A DNA stretch of 64,000 bases from an uncultured Verrucomicrobiales bacterium (lineage in GTDB: Bacteria; Verrucomicrobiota; Verrucomicrobiia; Verrucomicrobiales; Akkermansiaceae): positions 62,001-126,000 of the forward strand of contig CALGJQ010000017.1 of NCBI GenBank assembly GCA_937928545.1, given 5' to 3'. The stretch's first letter is position 1, and every line of letters begins with the position of its first letter. Positions 27,827 through 36,231 of this stretch are shown here, piece by piece. A program made the position numbers and the translations under genes. The notes under the pieces were generated by a model. The model worked only from the letters and a program-made list of their open reading frames with translations, made no database searches and was not told the DNA's origin.

Positions 27827-29311
27827 TTAGGAAATCAGGCGGCCTTTAAAAACTTTGAGAGCCTCGACGATGAGTGGGTCATCGTGAAAGTCATCGGCTG
27901 GAGCGGAGGTGTTTTCTTTTCCGGGAGTGTTCTGGGGGGCTTTTTCTGGCTCAGGAGTGGGGTTTAGGACGACGGGTTCTGGCTCAACGGCAGTCTCGGG
28001 CGCGTTGGCGATGAGGTTGTCGATGGTGGAGAGGGTGCTGTCTGCTTTGGGGGGAGTGGGGGTTTTTTTGACTTCTGGGGCGGGGGCGGGAGGAGGAGTA
28101 GGTTCGATTTCCTTGCTTTCGGCAGGTGGTGTGGCCGGAGGAGTGGGAGGGCTTTGCAGGGCTTCGGCAACTTCAGCGGGGTCAGCTTTTCCAATGGCGG
28201 TGATGACGTCGGAGAGTCGAATTTCTTGAAGGTTCTGGACCGCTTTTAGGGAAGCGATTTCGAGGTGGAGGCGTTTGTTGGACGCCCACTTCATGCGGCT
28301 TTCAGCCTCGGAAAAGGTATCGATGATGGCGAGGAGGCGGTCGGGCTTGAGCGAAGCGGAAGCATTGGTGAGGTCGGCCCAGAGTGCTTCGGGGAAGCCT
28401 TCGCGCCCGGCGGACGGATCAAGTTTTGCGACGACGAGGGCACGGATGCCGCTGACGACTTCGGCGAGGAGTTGGGAGAGGTCTTTGCCTTTTTCGAATT
28501 GCTCTAAGATGACGGCGAGGAGGCGGGCAGGGTCCTTTTGAAGGATGCCGAGAAGGAGGGAGGCGACGGTTTCGCGCGAGGTGAACCCGAAGATGTCGAG
28601 GACATTGGATTCCGTGATCTCATTGCCACAGAAGGCGACGAGTTGGTCGAGCATGGATTGGGCATCGCGCATGCCGCCATCGGCCCCTTTGGCGATGGCC
28701 CAAGCGGCGGAGTCATCGAGCTTTACGGATTCTTCCGAAGCGATGTGCTGGAGGTGGCTGGCGATGATCTCGGTGGGGATGGGGCGGAGGTCGAAGCGCT
28801 GGCATCGCGAGATGATGGTGGGGAGGATTTTGTTGGGCTCGGTGGTGGCGAAGATGAATTTGACGTGCTCGGGAGGTTCTTCGAGTGTTTTAAGGAGGGC
28901 ATTGAAGGCTCCGGTGGTGAGCATGTGGACCTCGTCAATGTAGATGATCCGGAAGCGGCTCGAGGCGGGGGCGAAGCCGACGGTTTCGAGGAGGGAGCGG
29001 ACTTCGTCAACTTTGTTGTTGGAAGCACCGTCAATTTCGAGAACGTCGAGCGAGCGGCCTTCGGCAATTTCGACGCAGATGGAATCATCGGGATCGAATT
29101 CGATGGATGGTCCGTCGGGACAGTTGAGGGCTTTGGAGAAAATGCGGGAGATGGAAGTTTTTCCGGTGCCGCGAGGTCCCACGAAAAGGTAGGCGTGGGC
29201 GAGACGATCTTGTTCGATGGCATTTCGCAAAGTGTGGACGACGTGGTCCTGTCCAAGGACGTCGGCGAAGGTGCGGGGACGGTATTTTCTGGCAAAGACC
29301 TGGTAGCTCAC
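27827..29311 (-). CDS. dnaX: DNA polymerase III subunit gamma/tau
   Basis: A 494-residue clamp-loader ATPase starting with GTG 29311 (SYQVFARKYRPRTF). Walker A GPRGTGKTSISR, the sensor region MLTTGAFNALLKTLEEPPEHV and IISRCQRFDLRP are present. Domain III follows, then a long Pro/Glu-rich linker (about 385-470). The loop normally carrying four zinc-binding Cys between ALNC and the next helix keeps only two (ALNCPDGPSIEFDPDDSICVE), so the zinc module seems reduced. No recR or ybaB is nearby. Confidence 0.94.
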   Translation of the reverse strand: MSYQVFARKYRPRTFADVLGQDHVVHTLRNAIEQDRLAHAYLFVGPRGTGKTSISRIFSKALNCPDGPSIEFDPDDSICVEIAEGRSLDVLEIDGASNNKVDEVRSLLETVGFAPASSRFRIIYIDEVHMLTTGAFNALLKTLEEPPEHVKFIFATTEPNKILPTIISRCQRFDLRPIPTEIIASHLQHIASEESVKLDDSAAWAIAKGADGGMRDAQSMLDQLVAFCGNEITESNVLDIFGFTSRETVASLLLGILQKDPARLLAVILEQFEKGKDLSQLLAEVVSGIRALVVAKLDPSAGREGFPEALWADLTNASASLKPDRLLAIIDTFSEAESRMKWASNKRLHLEIASLKAVQNLQEIRLSDVITAIGKADPAEVAEALQSPPTPPATPPAESKEIEPTPPPAPAPEVKKTPTPPKADSTLSTIDNLIANAPETAVEPEPVVLNPTPEPEKAPQNTPGKENTSAPADDFHDDPLIVEALKVFKGRLIS

Positions 29312-29377
29312 GGAGGGGATTGTAGAGAGGAATGAGGGTTTGTCAGTGCCGAGTTTAGGAAATACTTTTCGGGGGTA

Positions 29378-29836
29378 GTGAGTTTAGAGAAAGAAACGAA
29401 GTATCAAAGGTGTCGCGAGCGGATTTTAGCGCTGTGTGAAGGGGAAGAGGATGTGGTGGCGAAAATGGCCTCGGTGGTGGGGGTTTTACACAATGAAATG
29501 GAGGGTTTTTATTGGACGGGATTTTATCGAGTGGTGGATGGGGGGCTGGTGATTGGTCCTTACCAAGGGACGGTGGGTTGCCTGCGGATTGAGGTAGGAC
29601 GAGGGGTTTGTGGGACGGCTGCTAAGGTAGGCGAAACTCAAGTGGTGCCGGATGTTTACGAGTTCCCGGGGCACATTGCTTGTGATGCGAGCTCGCGAAG
29701 TGAGATCGTGGTGCCGGTGAAAGATGCCAGCGGGAGCTTGATCGCGGTGCTGGATGTGGATTCGACCGAGAAGGGAACTTTTGATGAGGTGGATCAAAAG
29801 TTCTTGGAAGGGATCCTCGCTGAAGTCTTCTCCTAG
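29378..29836 (+). CDS. free methionine-R-sulfoxide reductase (GAF domain)
   Basis: A 152-residue single GAF-domain protein, GTG start at 29378. The fRMsr hallmarks are present: FYWTGFYRV, LVIGPYQGTVGCLRI, GRGVCGTAAK, VPDVYEFPGHIACDASSRSEIVVPV, giving the three catalytic-region cysteines. The enzyme reduces free methionine-R-sulfoxide with thioredoxin-linked electrons in the cytosol. The gene is divergent from dnaX and convergent with the gene at 29833, with which it shares the 4 bases CTAG as both stop codons. Confidence 0.92.
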   Translation: MSLEKETKYQRCRERILALCEGEEDVVAKMASVVGVLHNEMEGFYWTGFYRVVDGGLVIGPYQGTVGCLRIEVGRGVCGTAAKVGETQVVPDVYEFPGHIACDASSRSEIVVPVKDASGSLIAVLDVDSTEKGTFDEVDQKFLEGILAEVFS

Positions 29837-31059
29837 TGGGGAGGAGGTGGTGATTGAATGAGGAGGCAGCCTTCGAGGAGAGGTTGCAGGACGTGGACGA
29901 AGTGCTGTCCTTGGTCGCGGAGTCTTTCGCCGAAGCGTTGTTCGACTTGGCTGAGAACGTAGTCGAGGTCGGCGCGCACGAGGGCGTTGATGGGGCCGCG
30001 GATGGAGGCGAGAAGGAAGCAGTTTTGTCCGCAGCGGACGACGGCGGTGTTTTTGTTTGGGAGCTCGAAGCTCTTCCGAAGTTCGCCTTCGTCATCGGTC
30101 AATTCTTCAACAAGGCGACTGAGGTCATACTTGATTTTACGCGGGGTCGAATGACGTGAGGGATCGTGGCTGGCGTATGAGATGAGAGAGTTGCTTTGGT
30201 AGCGGAGGAGGTAGACTTCCTCGACGCGGTATCGATGAGTGCGTTCGAAGACGATGTCGTCGTAAGTCCGGCTAGTGAAGAGGGCTTTGAATCTCCATGC
30301 GATGCGGTCGATGAGGCTGATTTGTCCGAAGTGATGCATGGTTTGCATTTGTTCGGCAATGGCGCGGCGGACGGTGGCTCGAAGCATGGGCTCGAGATAC
30401 ATGTGAAGGCCAGTTTTGGGTGCGTAGAGGGCTTTTTCGAGCGAGCTTTCGACCACGGGAAGGAGGGCTTCCACGAGTTGGGCATCGCTTGCGGTTTTTT
30501 CGATATCTTCGAATCCGGGGAGGGTTTCTTGGTAATCTGAGAAGGCTGGGGGAACTTTTTCGGGGCCTTTTTCGAAGGGAGAGGGGGCCGCGACGAAGGG
30601 GTCGCTTACGGGCGCGGGCTCGGTCGGGGTGGGTTCGATCGGCTCGTTTTTAATGATGGGTGGATCGAAGACCGGAGCGGATGCGCTGAGAACGGGCTCT
30701 TCTGGGACTGGGGCCGGAACGGGTTCTGTGAAAACGGGCTTTTCTGCAACCGGTTTGATAACGGGGGCAGGCATGGCGACTGGGAGTTCGTCCATGGCGG
30801 TGGCGACATTTTCTTTGATGGTGCCTAGAGAAGGAAGTGGGGGGAGTTCGGGGAGCTCGTTTTTCGAAGTGCTGGTTTCTTTGGAAAGAGCAGGGAGTTC
30901 TTCGGTGAAAGAGGAAGGAGAAGAAGGAGAGGAAACGGGAGCATAGGTGCTCGGTCGAGGCATAGCCTTGCCGGAGAGGAGCTCGGTAATCCGAGGGAAT
31001 GAAGAAGAGCTTGGCTCGATTTGGTCGAGGGAACTCGCTGGTGTGTTAATCATCTGCAA
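29833..31059 (-). CDS. protein related to cyanobacterial OmpA-associated sensor-like proteins
   Basis: A 408-residue protein; ATG at 31059 or the next ATG (MINTPASS) could be the start. Residues 1-185 are disordered, rich in Pro, Ser and Glu. The C-terminal half (about 190-405) is recognisable as the region preceding the OmpA domain in some cyanobacterial OmpA-like proteins: EALLPVVESSLEKAL, WRFKALFTSRTYDDIV, HRYRVEEVYLLRYQ and, at the end, LLASIRGP and FVHVLQPLLEGCLL. Here no OmpA domain and no TM helix follow. A coiled-coil partner gene lies 34 bases upstream. The homology is recalled, not searched; function is unknown. Confidence 0.6.
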   Translation of the reverse strand: MQMINTPASSLDQIEPSSSSFPRITELLSGKAMPRPSTYAPVSSPSSPSSFTEELPALSKETSTSKNELPELPPLPSLGTIKENVATAMDELPVAMPAPVIKPVAEKPVFTEPVPAPVPEEPVLSASAPVFDPPIIKNEPIEPTPTEPAPVSDPFVAAPSPFEKGPEKVPPAFSDYQETLPGFEDIEKTASDAQLVEALLPVVESSLEKALYAPKTGLHMYLEPMLRATVRRAIAEQMQTMHHFGQISLIDRIAWRFKALFTSRTYDDIVFERTHRYRVEEVYLLRYQSNSLISYASHDPSRHSTPRKIKYDLSRLVEELTDDEGELRKSFELPNKNTAVVRCGQNCFLLASIRGPINALVRADLDYVLSQVEQRFGERLRDQGQHFVHVLQPLLEGCLLIQSPPPPH

Positions 31060-31093
31060 AGGGGGGATTTGAAGGTTGAACGATTATTATTTT

Positions 31094-31618
31094 TTAAAGA
31101 AGGAAGCCTTCCGTTTTTTCTTCTGCCGTGGGGTTTTCGTTTTCCATGGCGGCGTTGGCGAGTCGAGCGAAGCGTTTTGAGAGTTCTGTGCGATCTGCTT
31201 TTTCGGATTTGAGAGTGCTGAGCTCGGTATCAAGTTGTCCCTTGAGTTGAAGAAGTTCGTTTTGCAGGTGTGAGAGGATTTCACGAAAGCGAGCGTCGAT
31301 CCTAGCGTCAATACGAGCGGCTAGCTCTGCGGTCTGTTCTTTGTTTGCAAGTGGATTGGCTTCTAAAAGTGATTTGGAGGTAAGGCTGGAATCGCTTTGT
31401 TTTTGTTGGACCTGAAGTTCTTGCCGAATGGAGGCTTGTTCTTCCTTAAGATCGGAAATGGCTTCTTGGAGGTTTGACGATTGGTTGGCGGGAGGGTCTT
31501 TCTCGAGAGCGCCTTCGATACGGGAAATACGACCGTGCATATTTTGCAGGTCTCTCCCGATCAGGATCTCACGGATCCTTTCAACGTGCTGAGAAGGATT
31601 CAGCGGTGAAGATGTCAT
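31094..31618 (-). CDS. coiled-coil protein, partner of the upstream-of-29833 gene
   Basis: A 174-residue protein beginning MTSSPLNPSQHVERIREILIG, then RDLQNMHGRISRIEGALE, followed by a long Glu/Gln-rich coiled coil (about 40-165). I do not know a named family. A short N-terminal motif of the form REILIG-xxL resembles small proteins encoded next to the cyanobacterial OmpA-like genes, so this pair may be a conserved two-gene module. It is cotranscribed with the gene at 29833 (34-base gap) and oriented away from the sigma factor at 31828. Confidence 0.55.
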   Translation of the reverse strand: MTSSPLNPSQHVERIREILIGRDLQNMHGRISRIEGALEKDPPANQSSNLQEAISDLKEEQASIRQELQVQQKQSDSSLTSKSLLEANPLANKEQTAELAARIDARIDARFREILSHLQNELLQLKGQLDTELSTLKSEKADRTELSKRFARLANAAMENENPTAEEKTEGFLL

Positions 31619-31827
31619 AGTCGCAGTGGGTTAGGTGGGTTTCGATCGACATGGGGTGAACCTACGACCGAATCTAACGTGGATTTTTATAGAACTTATT
31701 CTCAATCAGGGTGAAAGTGCAATAAAATCCTCTTTTATTTGGATTTTGGGATTATTTCGTCGGAGCCGATAATCCGGAAGTTGAAGAAAGACTTTCGGCT
31801 TGTGAAGGTGGCGTTATAGTCCTCGCA

Positions 31828-32517
31828 ATGGCCTCAGAAGAGAAAAAGACCCCCAAGAAGAAAGCGAAAAGCGCTGAAAAGGAGGTAGACCTGACGAAGG
31901 GGTATGCCAAGACGCGGAAGAGTTTGATCGCGAGATTGGAAAATTGGGAGGATCAGCGGACTTGGGACGAATTTTATCAGACCTACTGGAAGCTCATTTA
32001 CTCAGTTGGGATCAAGGCTGGACTGCGGCATGATGAGGCCTTTGATACGGTACAGGAGACGATTCTCTCGATCGCCAAGCAGAGTAAGAAGAATCTCTAC
32101 GATCCAAATCAGGGTTCCTTTAAGACTTGGCTGATGAACATGACTCGGTGGCGGATCAATGATCAGTTCCGGAAGCGGAAGAAGGATACTGCGATGCCAG
32201 GGGGCGGTTGGGAGGATGACCGGAAGACGGCAATCATTGATCGATTCGAAGATCCGAAAGGGGACTTGCTGGAGCGGATGTGGAGTGTGGAGTGGAAGAA
32301 GAATATCGCTGATATGGCGCTGACGAGAGTGAAGGCTCAGGTGTCACCGAAGCAGTATCAAATTTTCGACTATTACGTGATTAAGCAGTGGGATGCTAAG
32401 AAAGTGCAGGATCACTTGGGAGTGAGTATGGCTCAAGTTTACCTCGCGAAGCATCGAGTCGGTTCAGTGTTGAAGAAAGAGTTGGTGAAGCTCGAGAAGG
32501 ATGCAAAAAAAGATTAG
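31828..32517 (+). CDS. ECF-type RNA polymerase sigma factor
   Basis: A 229-residue sigma-70 family protein. A Lys-rich N-terminal extension (about 1-28) precedes region 2 (about 48-118: WDEFYQTYWKLIYSVGIK, DEAFDTVQETILSI, FKTWLMNMTRWRINDQFR) and region 4 helix-turn-helix (about 170-215: ISPKQYQIFDYYVIKQWDAK as general shape, then VSMAQVYLAKHRVGSVLK). Its last 17 bases overlap the following kinase gene, the arrangement of kinase-linked ECF groups in Planctomycetes and Verrucomicrobia, so the kinase probably controls it. Confidence 0.88.
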   Translation: MASEEKKTPKKKAKSAEKEVDLTKGYAKTRKSLIARLENWEDQRTWDEFYQTYWKLIYSVGIKAGLRHDEAFDTVQETILSIAKQSKKNLYDPNQGSFKTWLMNMTRWRINDQFRKRKKDTAMPGGGWEDDRKTAIIDRFEDPKGDLLERMWSVEWKKNIADMALTRVKAQVSPKQYQIFDYYVIKQWDAKKVQDHLGVSMAQVYLAKHRVGSVLKKELVKLEKDAKKD

Positions 32518-35092
32518 GCCAGACCCGTTGATCCCAGATCATGAGGTCCTCCGGAAAATCGGGGGGGGTGCTTACGGTGAGGTGTGGTTAGCACGAGGAG
32601 TGACGGGGGCGATGCGGGCGGTGAAGATCGTCTATCGGGAAGATTTTTCTGATGAACGAACCTTTGAGCGGGAGTTTGAAGGGATCTTACGCTTCGAGCC
32701 GATCTCGCGAGACCATCGGGGCTTTGTTAATATTCTCCACGTGGGGCGGAGCGCAGATGAGTCTGCCTTTTACTACTACGTGATGGAACTGGGTGATGAT
32801 GCCCACAATGAAGGGGAGGTTAACCCAGTCGAGTATGAGCCTCGCACTTTGCGGACTGATATGCTGCGGGCGAATGGCTCACCCTTGCCAACGAAATTTT
32901 GTATCGAGACGGGTCGACGGCTTGCGGAGGCATTGGGGGAATTGCACGAGCGTGGTTTGACCCACCGAGATGTGAAGCCTTCGAATGTGATCTTTGTGGA
33001 GGGCAAGGCGAAGTTGGCCGATATCGGGCTCGTCGCGGCGAAAGATCAGCGAACCTTTGTGGGGACGGAGGGCTTTGTGCCACCGGAGGGTCCGGGTTCC
33101 GAGCAGGCGGATATTTATGGCTTGGGGAAGGTGCTATACGAAATGGCGACGGGGATGGATCGCCTGCAGTTTCCGGAATTGCCCGATAAGGGCCCAGGGG
33201 ATGATCAGAGGAAGAAGTGGATCAGGCTGAATCGGATGATTTGCGACATTTGTGATCCGAGGATTGCCAAGCGTAAGATTAAGAGCGGGAAGGAATTAGC
33301 TGATGCGCTTTCACGCCTCCAGCAGGGAAAGGCGAAGGCTAAGAAAGTGCCGTTGGTTGCGAAGGTAGGGCTTTTTGTTTTGGCGCTGATGGGGCTTTTT
33401 GCGAGCCAAGTTTGGATCGAGAACACTTGGGGAACTCATATTATTGAGGGAAAAAGAGAGCCTCTGCCTCCGCGCTTTGTGATGGTGAAAGTGATCAGCG
33501 ATCCGGAAGGTGCTGAGGTTTTTAATGAGGACGGAGAGTTGTTAGATTACACTCCTGCGAATTTACCGGCGCGGGAAGTGGGGACGGAGTTGGTCTTGTA
33601 TTTGCGGGCCCCGAGATGCCGGGAACATCGGGTAGAAATCGAGGTGGTCGACGAAGGTCAGCAAGTGATGGTGATTAATGAGACCCTCTCCTTGTTCTCG
33701 CCACCAAAGGAAGGTGAGCCTTGGTATGATGCTTTAGGCCACATCTATCTTCCACACGGAGAGAGCGGAGATCAGCATCAATCGAACGTTCATGTCACGG
33801 AGCAAGATTGGCGAACCTTTCTCAAGGAGACCGGGAGCAAAGCGCCATCGGTGGCTTTTAGTTACGGAGGTCGTAAGGTCGTTGCGGTGCCGGAAGGAAA
33901 GGCTGATGAATACGCTAAGTGGCTCATGGAGAAATGCGTGAAGGAGGGATATTTTGACAAATATTCGGAAGAAGATTTGGACGAAAATCGACAAATTATT
34001 GCGGACTACGACCGACGCTTTCCCGAGAATAAGATTCCGGCTCAGGCTAAGAAAGACGGTCGGATTTGGCGGCCCTTTTATTGCATCGTGAGGCCGATCC
34101 CCTATGGGACGATCGCGGTGGATACGGAGCCAAGTGGGGCCTACGTCTATATTAATGACTTTCCTGTAGGCGTCACGCCATTCGGGGGAGAGGGATTTGA
34201 GGAAAAAGTGATTCCGGGTAAAGTCGAACTCCGCTTTGAGTATGGAGGATACACCACCAAATTTCATCGATTCACCCTTCCTGACGGGGGGAGTTTCAAA
34301 AGGACTTTTATTTTAAAAGAGAACAGGAGTCTGACACCGGGTGAGCAATGGTCGAATAGTCTGGGGATGAGTATGGAGCCTCTCAGTGAAACGCTGATGG
34401 TGGCGGCTTGGGAAACACGAAGTGGAGACTACCGGGCATACTTAAAAGCTACCAAACAGAAGGCGGGTGAGGTGGTTCTCAGTGACGATCCTGAAGTTCC
34501 AGTGGTTGGGGTGACGCGGTCCGAGTGCGAGGCTTTTTGCGATTGGTTAACCAAGGTGGAACGCCCCGATTTTATCAACCAAGATTATCGGTATCGTTTG
34601 CCCACGGATCAGGAATGGAGCCGGATGGTGGGGCTGATTGAAATCGGGGTGGGGCCAGTTGATCGTGAGAAGGAAATCGTGAATAAAGGGAAATTTCCGT
34701 GGGGAGAAGGTTTTCCTCCTCAGGCTGGAGCGGGAAATTACCTAGATCTTTCGGCGAGCGAGCTCATTCCGTCTGAGCGGCTCATCGATAACTACAATGA
34801 TGGTTTTGCGACGCTCGCTCCGGTCGGGAAGTTTACGAAAAACGTGATTAATCTCTACGACCTCGGTGGAAACGTCCATGAATGGGTTTCAGATTCTTAT
34901 CTGAGTGAGTCGCTAGGTGTTCTTCGAGGGGGTGGCTGGAATAGCTCTAGTGAAGACAATTTGGAGTCGAGGTTCCGCAATGTGGCGGATATTGATTCGC
35001 GAAAAGATAGTTTTGGTTTTCGAGTCGTGCTTGCAAAGGAGCCGGAAGATGCGCAAAAGGAGACTCCCCTAAACGAAGACACTGATGGTTGA
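32501..35092 (+). CDS. Ser/Thr protein kinase with PEGA and FGE-like domains
   Basis: An 863-residue receptor-like kinase. Kinase domain about 10-275: glycine loop GGGAYGEVWLA, K42, HRDVKPSN (155-162) and DIG at 174-176 in place of DFG. One TM helix lies at about 284-304. Outside are PEGA-like domains (about 326-385 and 540-610, with PSGAYVYINDFPVGVTP) and a sulfatase-modifying/FGE-like domain (about 615-850, YRLPTDQEWSRMVG to LRGGGWNSSSEDN and SFGFRVVLA). The active-site Cys pair of true FGE enzymes is absent, so this domain likely binds a ligand. It overlaps the sigma gene by 17 bases and OsmC by 8. Confidence 0.88.
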   Translation: MQKKIRPDPLIPDHEVLRKIGGGAYGEVWLARGVTGAMRAVKIVYREDFSDERTFEREFEGILRFEPISRDHRGFVNILHVGRSADESAFYYYVMELGDDAHNEGEVNPVEYEPRTLRTDMLRANGSPLPTKFCIETGRRLAEALGELHERGLTHRDVKPSNVIFVEGKAKLADIGLVAAKDQRTFVGTEGFVPPEGPGSEQADIYGLGKVLYEMATGMDRLQFPELPDKGPGDDQRKKWIRLNRMICDICDPRIAKRKIKSGKELADALSRLQQGKAKAKKVPLVAKVGLFVLALMGLFASQVWIENTWGTHIIEGKREPLPPRFVMVKVISDPEGAEVFNEDGELLDYTPANLPAREVGTELVLYLRAPRCREHRVEIEVVDEGQQVMVINETLSLFSPPKEGEPWYDALGHIYLPHGESGDQHQSNVHVTEQDWRTFLKETGSKAPSVAFSYGGRKVVAVPEGKADEYAKWLMEKCVKEGYFDKYSEEDLDENRQIIADYDRRFPENKIPAQAKKDGRIWRPFYCIVRPIPYGTIAVDTEPSGAYVYINDFPVGVTPFGGEGFEEKVIPGKVELRFEYGGYTTKFHRFTLPDGGSFKRTFILKENRSLTPGEQWSNSLGMSMEPLSETLMVAAWETRSGDYRAYLKATKQKAGEVVLSDDPEVPVVGVTRSECEAFCDWLTKVERPDFINQDYRYRLPTDQEWSRMVGLIEIGVGPVDREKEIVNKGKFPWGEGFPPQAGAGNYLDLSASELIPSERLIDNYNDGFATLAPVGKFTKNVINLYDLGGNVHEWVSDSYLSESLGVLRGGGWNSSSEDNLESRFRNVADIDSRKDSFGFRVVLAKEPEDAQKETPLNEDTDG

Positions 35093-35540
35093 AATCCGAA
35101 TAGACTATGAAGGGCAGTTGCGATGCAGCGCCCAGCACATGCCATCCAGCACCAAGCTGGAAACTGATGCCCCTACTGATAACCAAGGAAGAGGCGAGAG
35201 CTTCTCTCCCACGGATCTTGTCGCGACGGCGCTAGGATCTTGTATGGCAACCATGATCGGGATCACCGCCCGTCATAAAAATATCGATGTTCGCGGGATG
35301 CGGATTGCCGTTCAAAAAGAGATCTCGACCGATTTGCCCCGTCGAATTGGTAAACTCACGGTTGAGATTTTTATGCCTCTGAGCGAATCGCACCCAGATA
35401 AGAAAATCTTCCAAAGCTCTGCGCTGAGCTGTCCGGTACAGCACAGTATCAATCCAGAGATTCAAGTCGATCTGACTTGGCACTGGAAACCTGATGCAGT
35501 GTCACCAACCAGCCCGCAAGGAACGGGATGGTCTGGTTAG
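35085..35540 (+). CDS. OsmC/Ohr family peroxiredoxin-like protein
   Basis: A 151-residue OsmC-family protein: GESFSPTDLVATALGSCMATM carries the first redox Cys, and SALSCPVQHSI the second. The family reduces organic hydroperoxides or acts as thiol-dependent redox protein. The ATG overlaps the kinase stop by 8 bases, so it is coupled to the sigma-kinase unit and may be a target or an accidental third gene. It converges on hpf with only 15 bases between stops. Confidence 0.9.
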   Translation: MVEIRIDYEGQLRCSAQHMPSSTKLETDAPTDNQGRGESFSPTDLVATALGSCMATMIGITARHKNIDVRGMRIAVQKEISTDLPRRIGKLTVEIFMPLSESHPDKKIFQSSALSCPVQHSINPEIQVDLTWHWKPDAVSPTSPQGTGWSG

Positions 35541-35555
35541 TGCACTTTCGGTTGC

Positions 35556-36152
35556 TTAGCCGACGTCGAACATTCCGTAATCTCCGTCTGGTTTGCGCCA
35601 AACGATGGAGATGACGTCGCGACGAGCATTTTGGAAGGCGACGAAGGGTCGCTCAGTGAGATCGAGCTCGACGATCGCTTCTTCTTTGAAGAGGCGGCGG
35701 AGGCTGACTGACTCTTTGTGAACGAAGAATGGTTCGGGCTCCTCAGCTTCGTTGACTTCATCAGGAAGATTGTCGAGGAAGTCGGCGCGGTAATTACTTT
35801 CGTCGAGGTAGCGGATGCTTTCTTCTTGGCGGGGAGTGCGTCGCTTTAGGAGGCGGGTTTTGTGCTTCCGCATTCTGCGGGCGATCTTATCGATGGTGAA
35901 ATCGATGCTTTTATACATATCCTCAGTTTCTGACGAGGCGTCGATCACGATGTGATTGGCGCAAAAGAGGATGATCTCAGCCTTGTGCCGGCGGCTCCCT
36001 TCAACATCGAGGATCGCCTTTGCCTCGATGATGCGAGGGTAGTCCAAATGAATGCCGCTAATCTTCTCAATCGCATATTGGCGGAGGGAATCAGTGACGT
36101 CTTCGTGACGCACGGTCACGGTTATATTAGTGTCTGCGTTTCTTGTTTGCAT
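35556..36152 (-). CDS. hpf: ribosome hibernation promoting factor, long form
   Basis: A 198-residue HPF/RaiA. The N-terminal domain (about 8-110, ITVTVRHEDVTDSLRQYAIEKI, then RRHKAEIILFCANHIVIDAS) binds the decoding centre. A variable linker follows, and the C-terminal dimerisation domain (about 140-195, FFVHKESVSLRRLFKEEAIVE, then PFVAFQNARRD) shows it is the long form that makes 100S dimers. It follows rho on the same strand by 79 bases. Confidence 0.94.
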   Translation of the reverse strand: MQTRNADTNITVTVRHEDVTDSLRQYAIEKISGIHLDYPRIIEAKAILDVEGSRRHKAEIILFCANHIVIDASSETEDMYKSIDFTIDKIARRMRKHKTRLLKRRTPRQEESIRYLDESNYRADFLDNLPDEVNEAEEPEPFFVHKESVSLRRLFKEEAIVELDLTERPFVAFQNARRDVISIVWRKPDGDYGMFDVG

Positions 36153-36231
36153 AATGAACTTCGGTAAAAAAATACCTTACTTAAGTTCTAGCAGTGAGGG
36201 GCGCTGAGCGCCACTTCTTTCGGCACCAAAA

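Noticed and set aside
31724-31747. AAAATCC/GGATTTT hairpin upstream of the sigma gene
   Set aside because: Seven-base AT-rich stem with a 10-base loop; too weak to call a terminator or regulator.
36190-36215. GGCGCT/AGCGCC stem between rho and hpf as a terminator
   Set aside because: No U tract on either strand, so only a weak hairpin.
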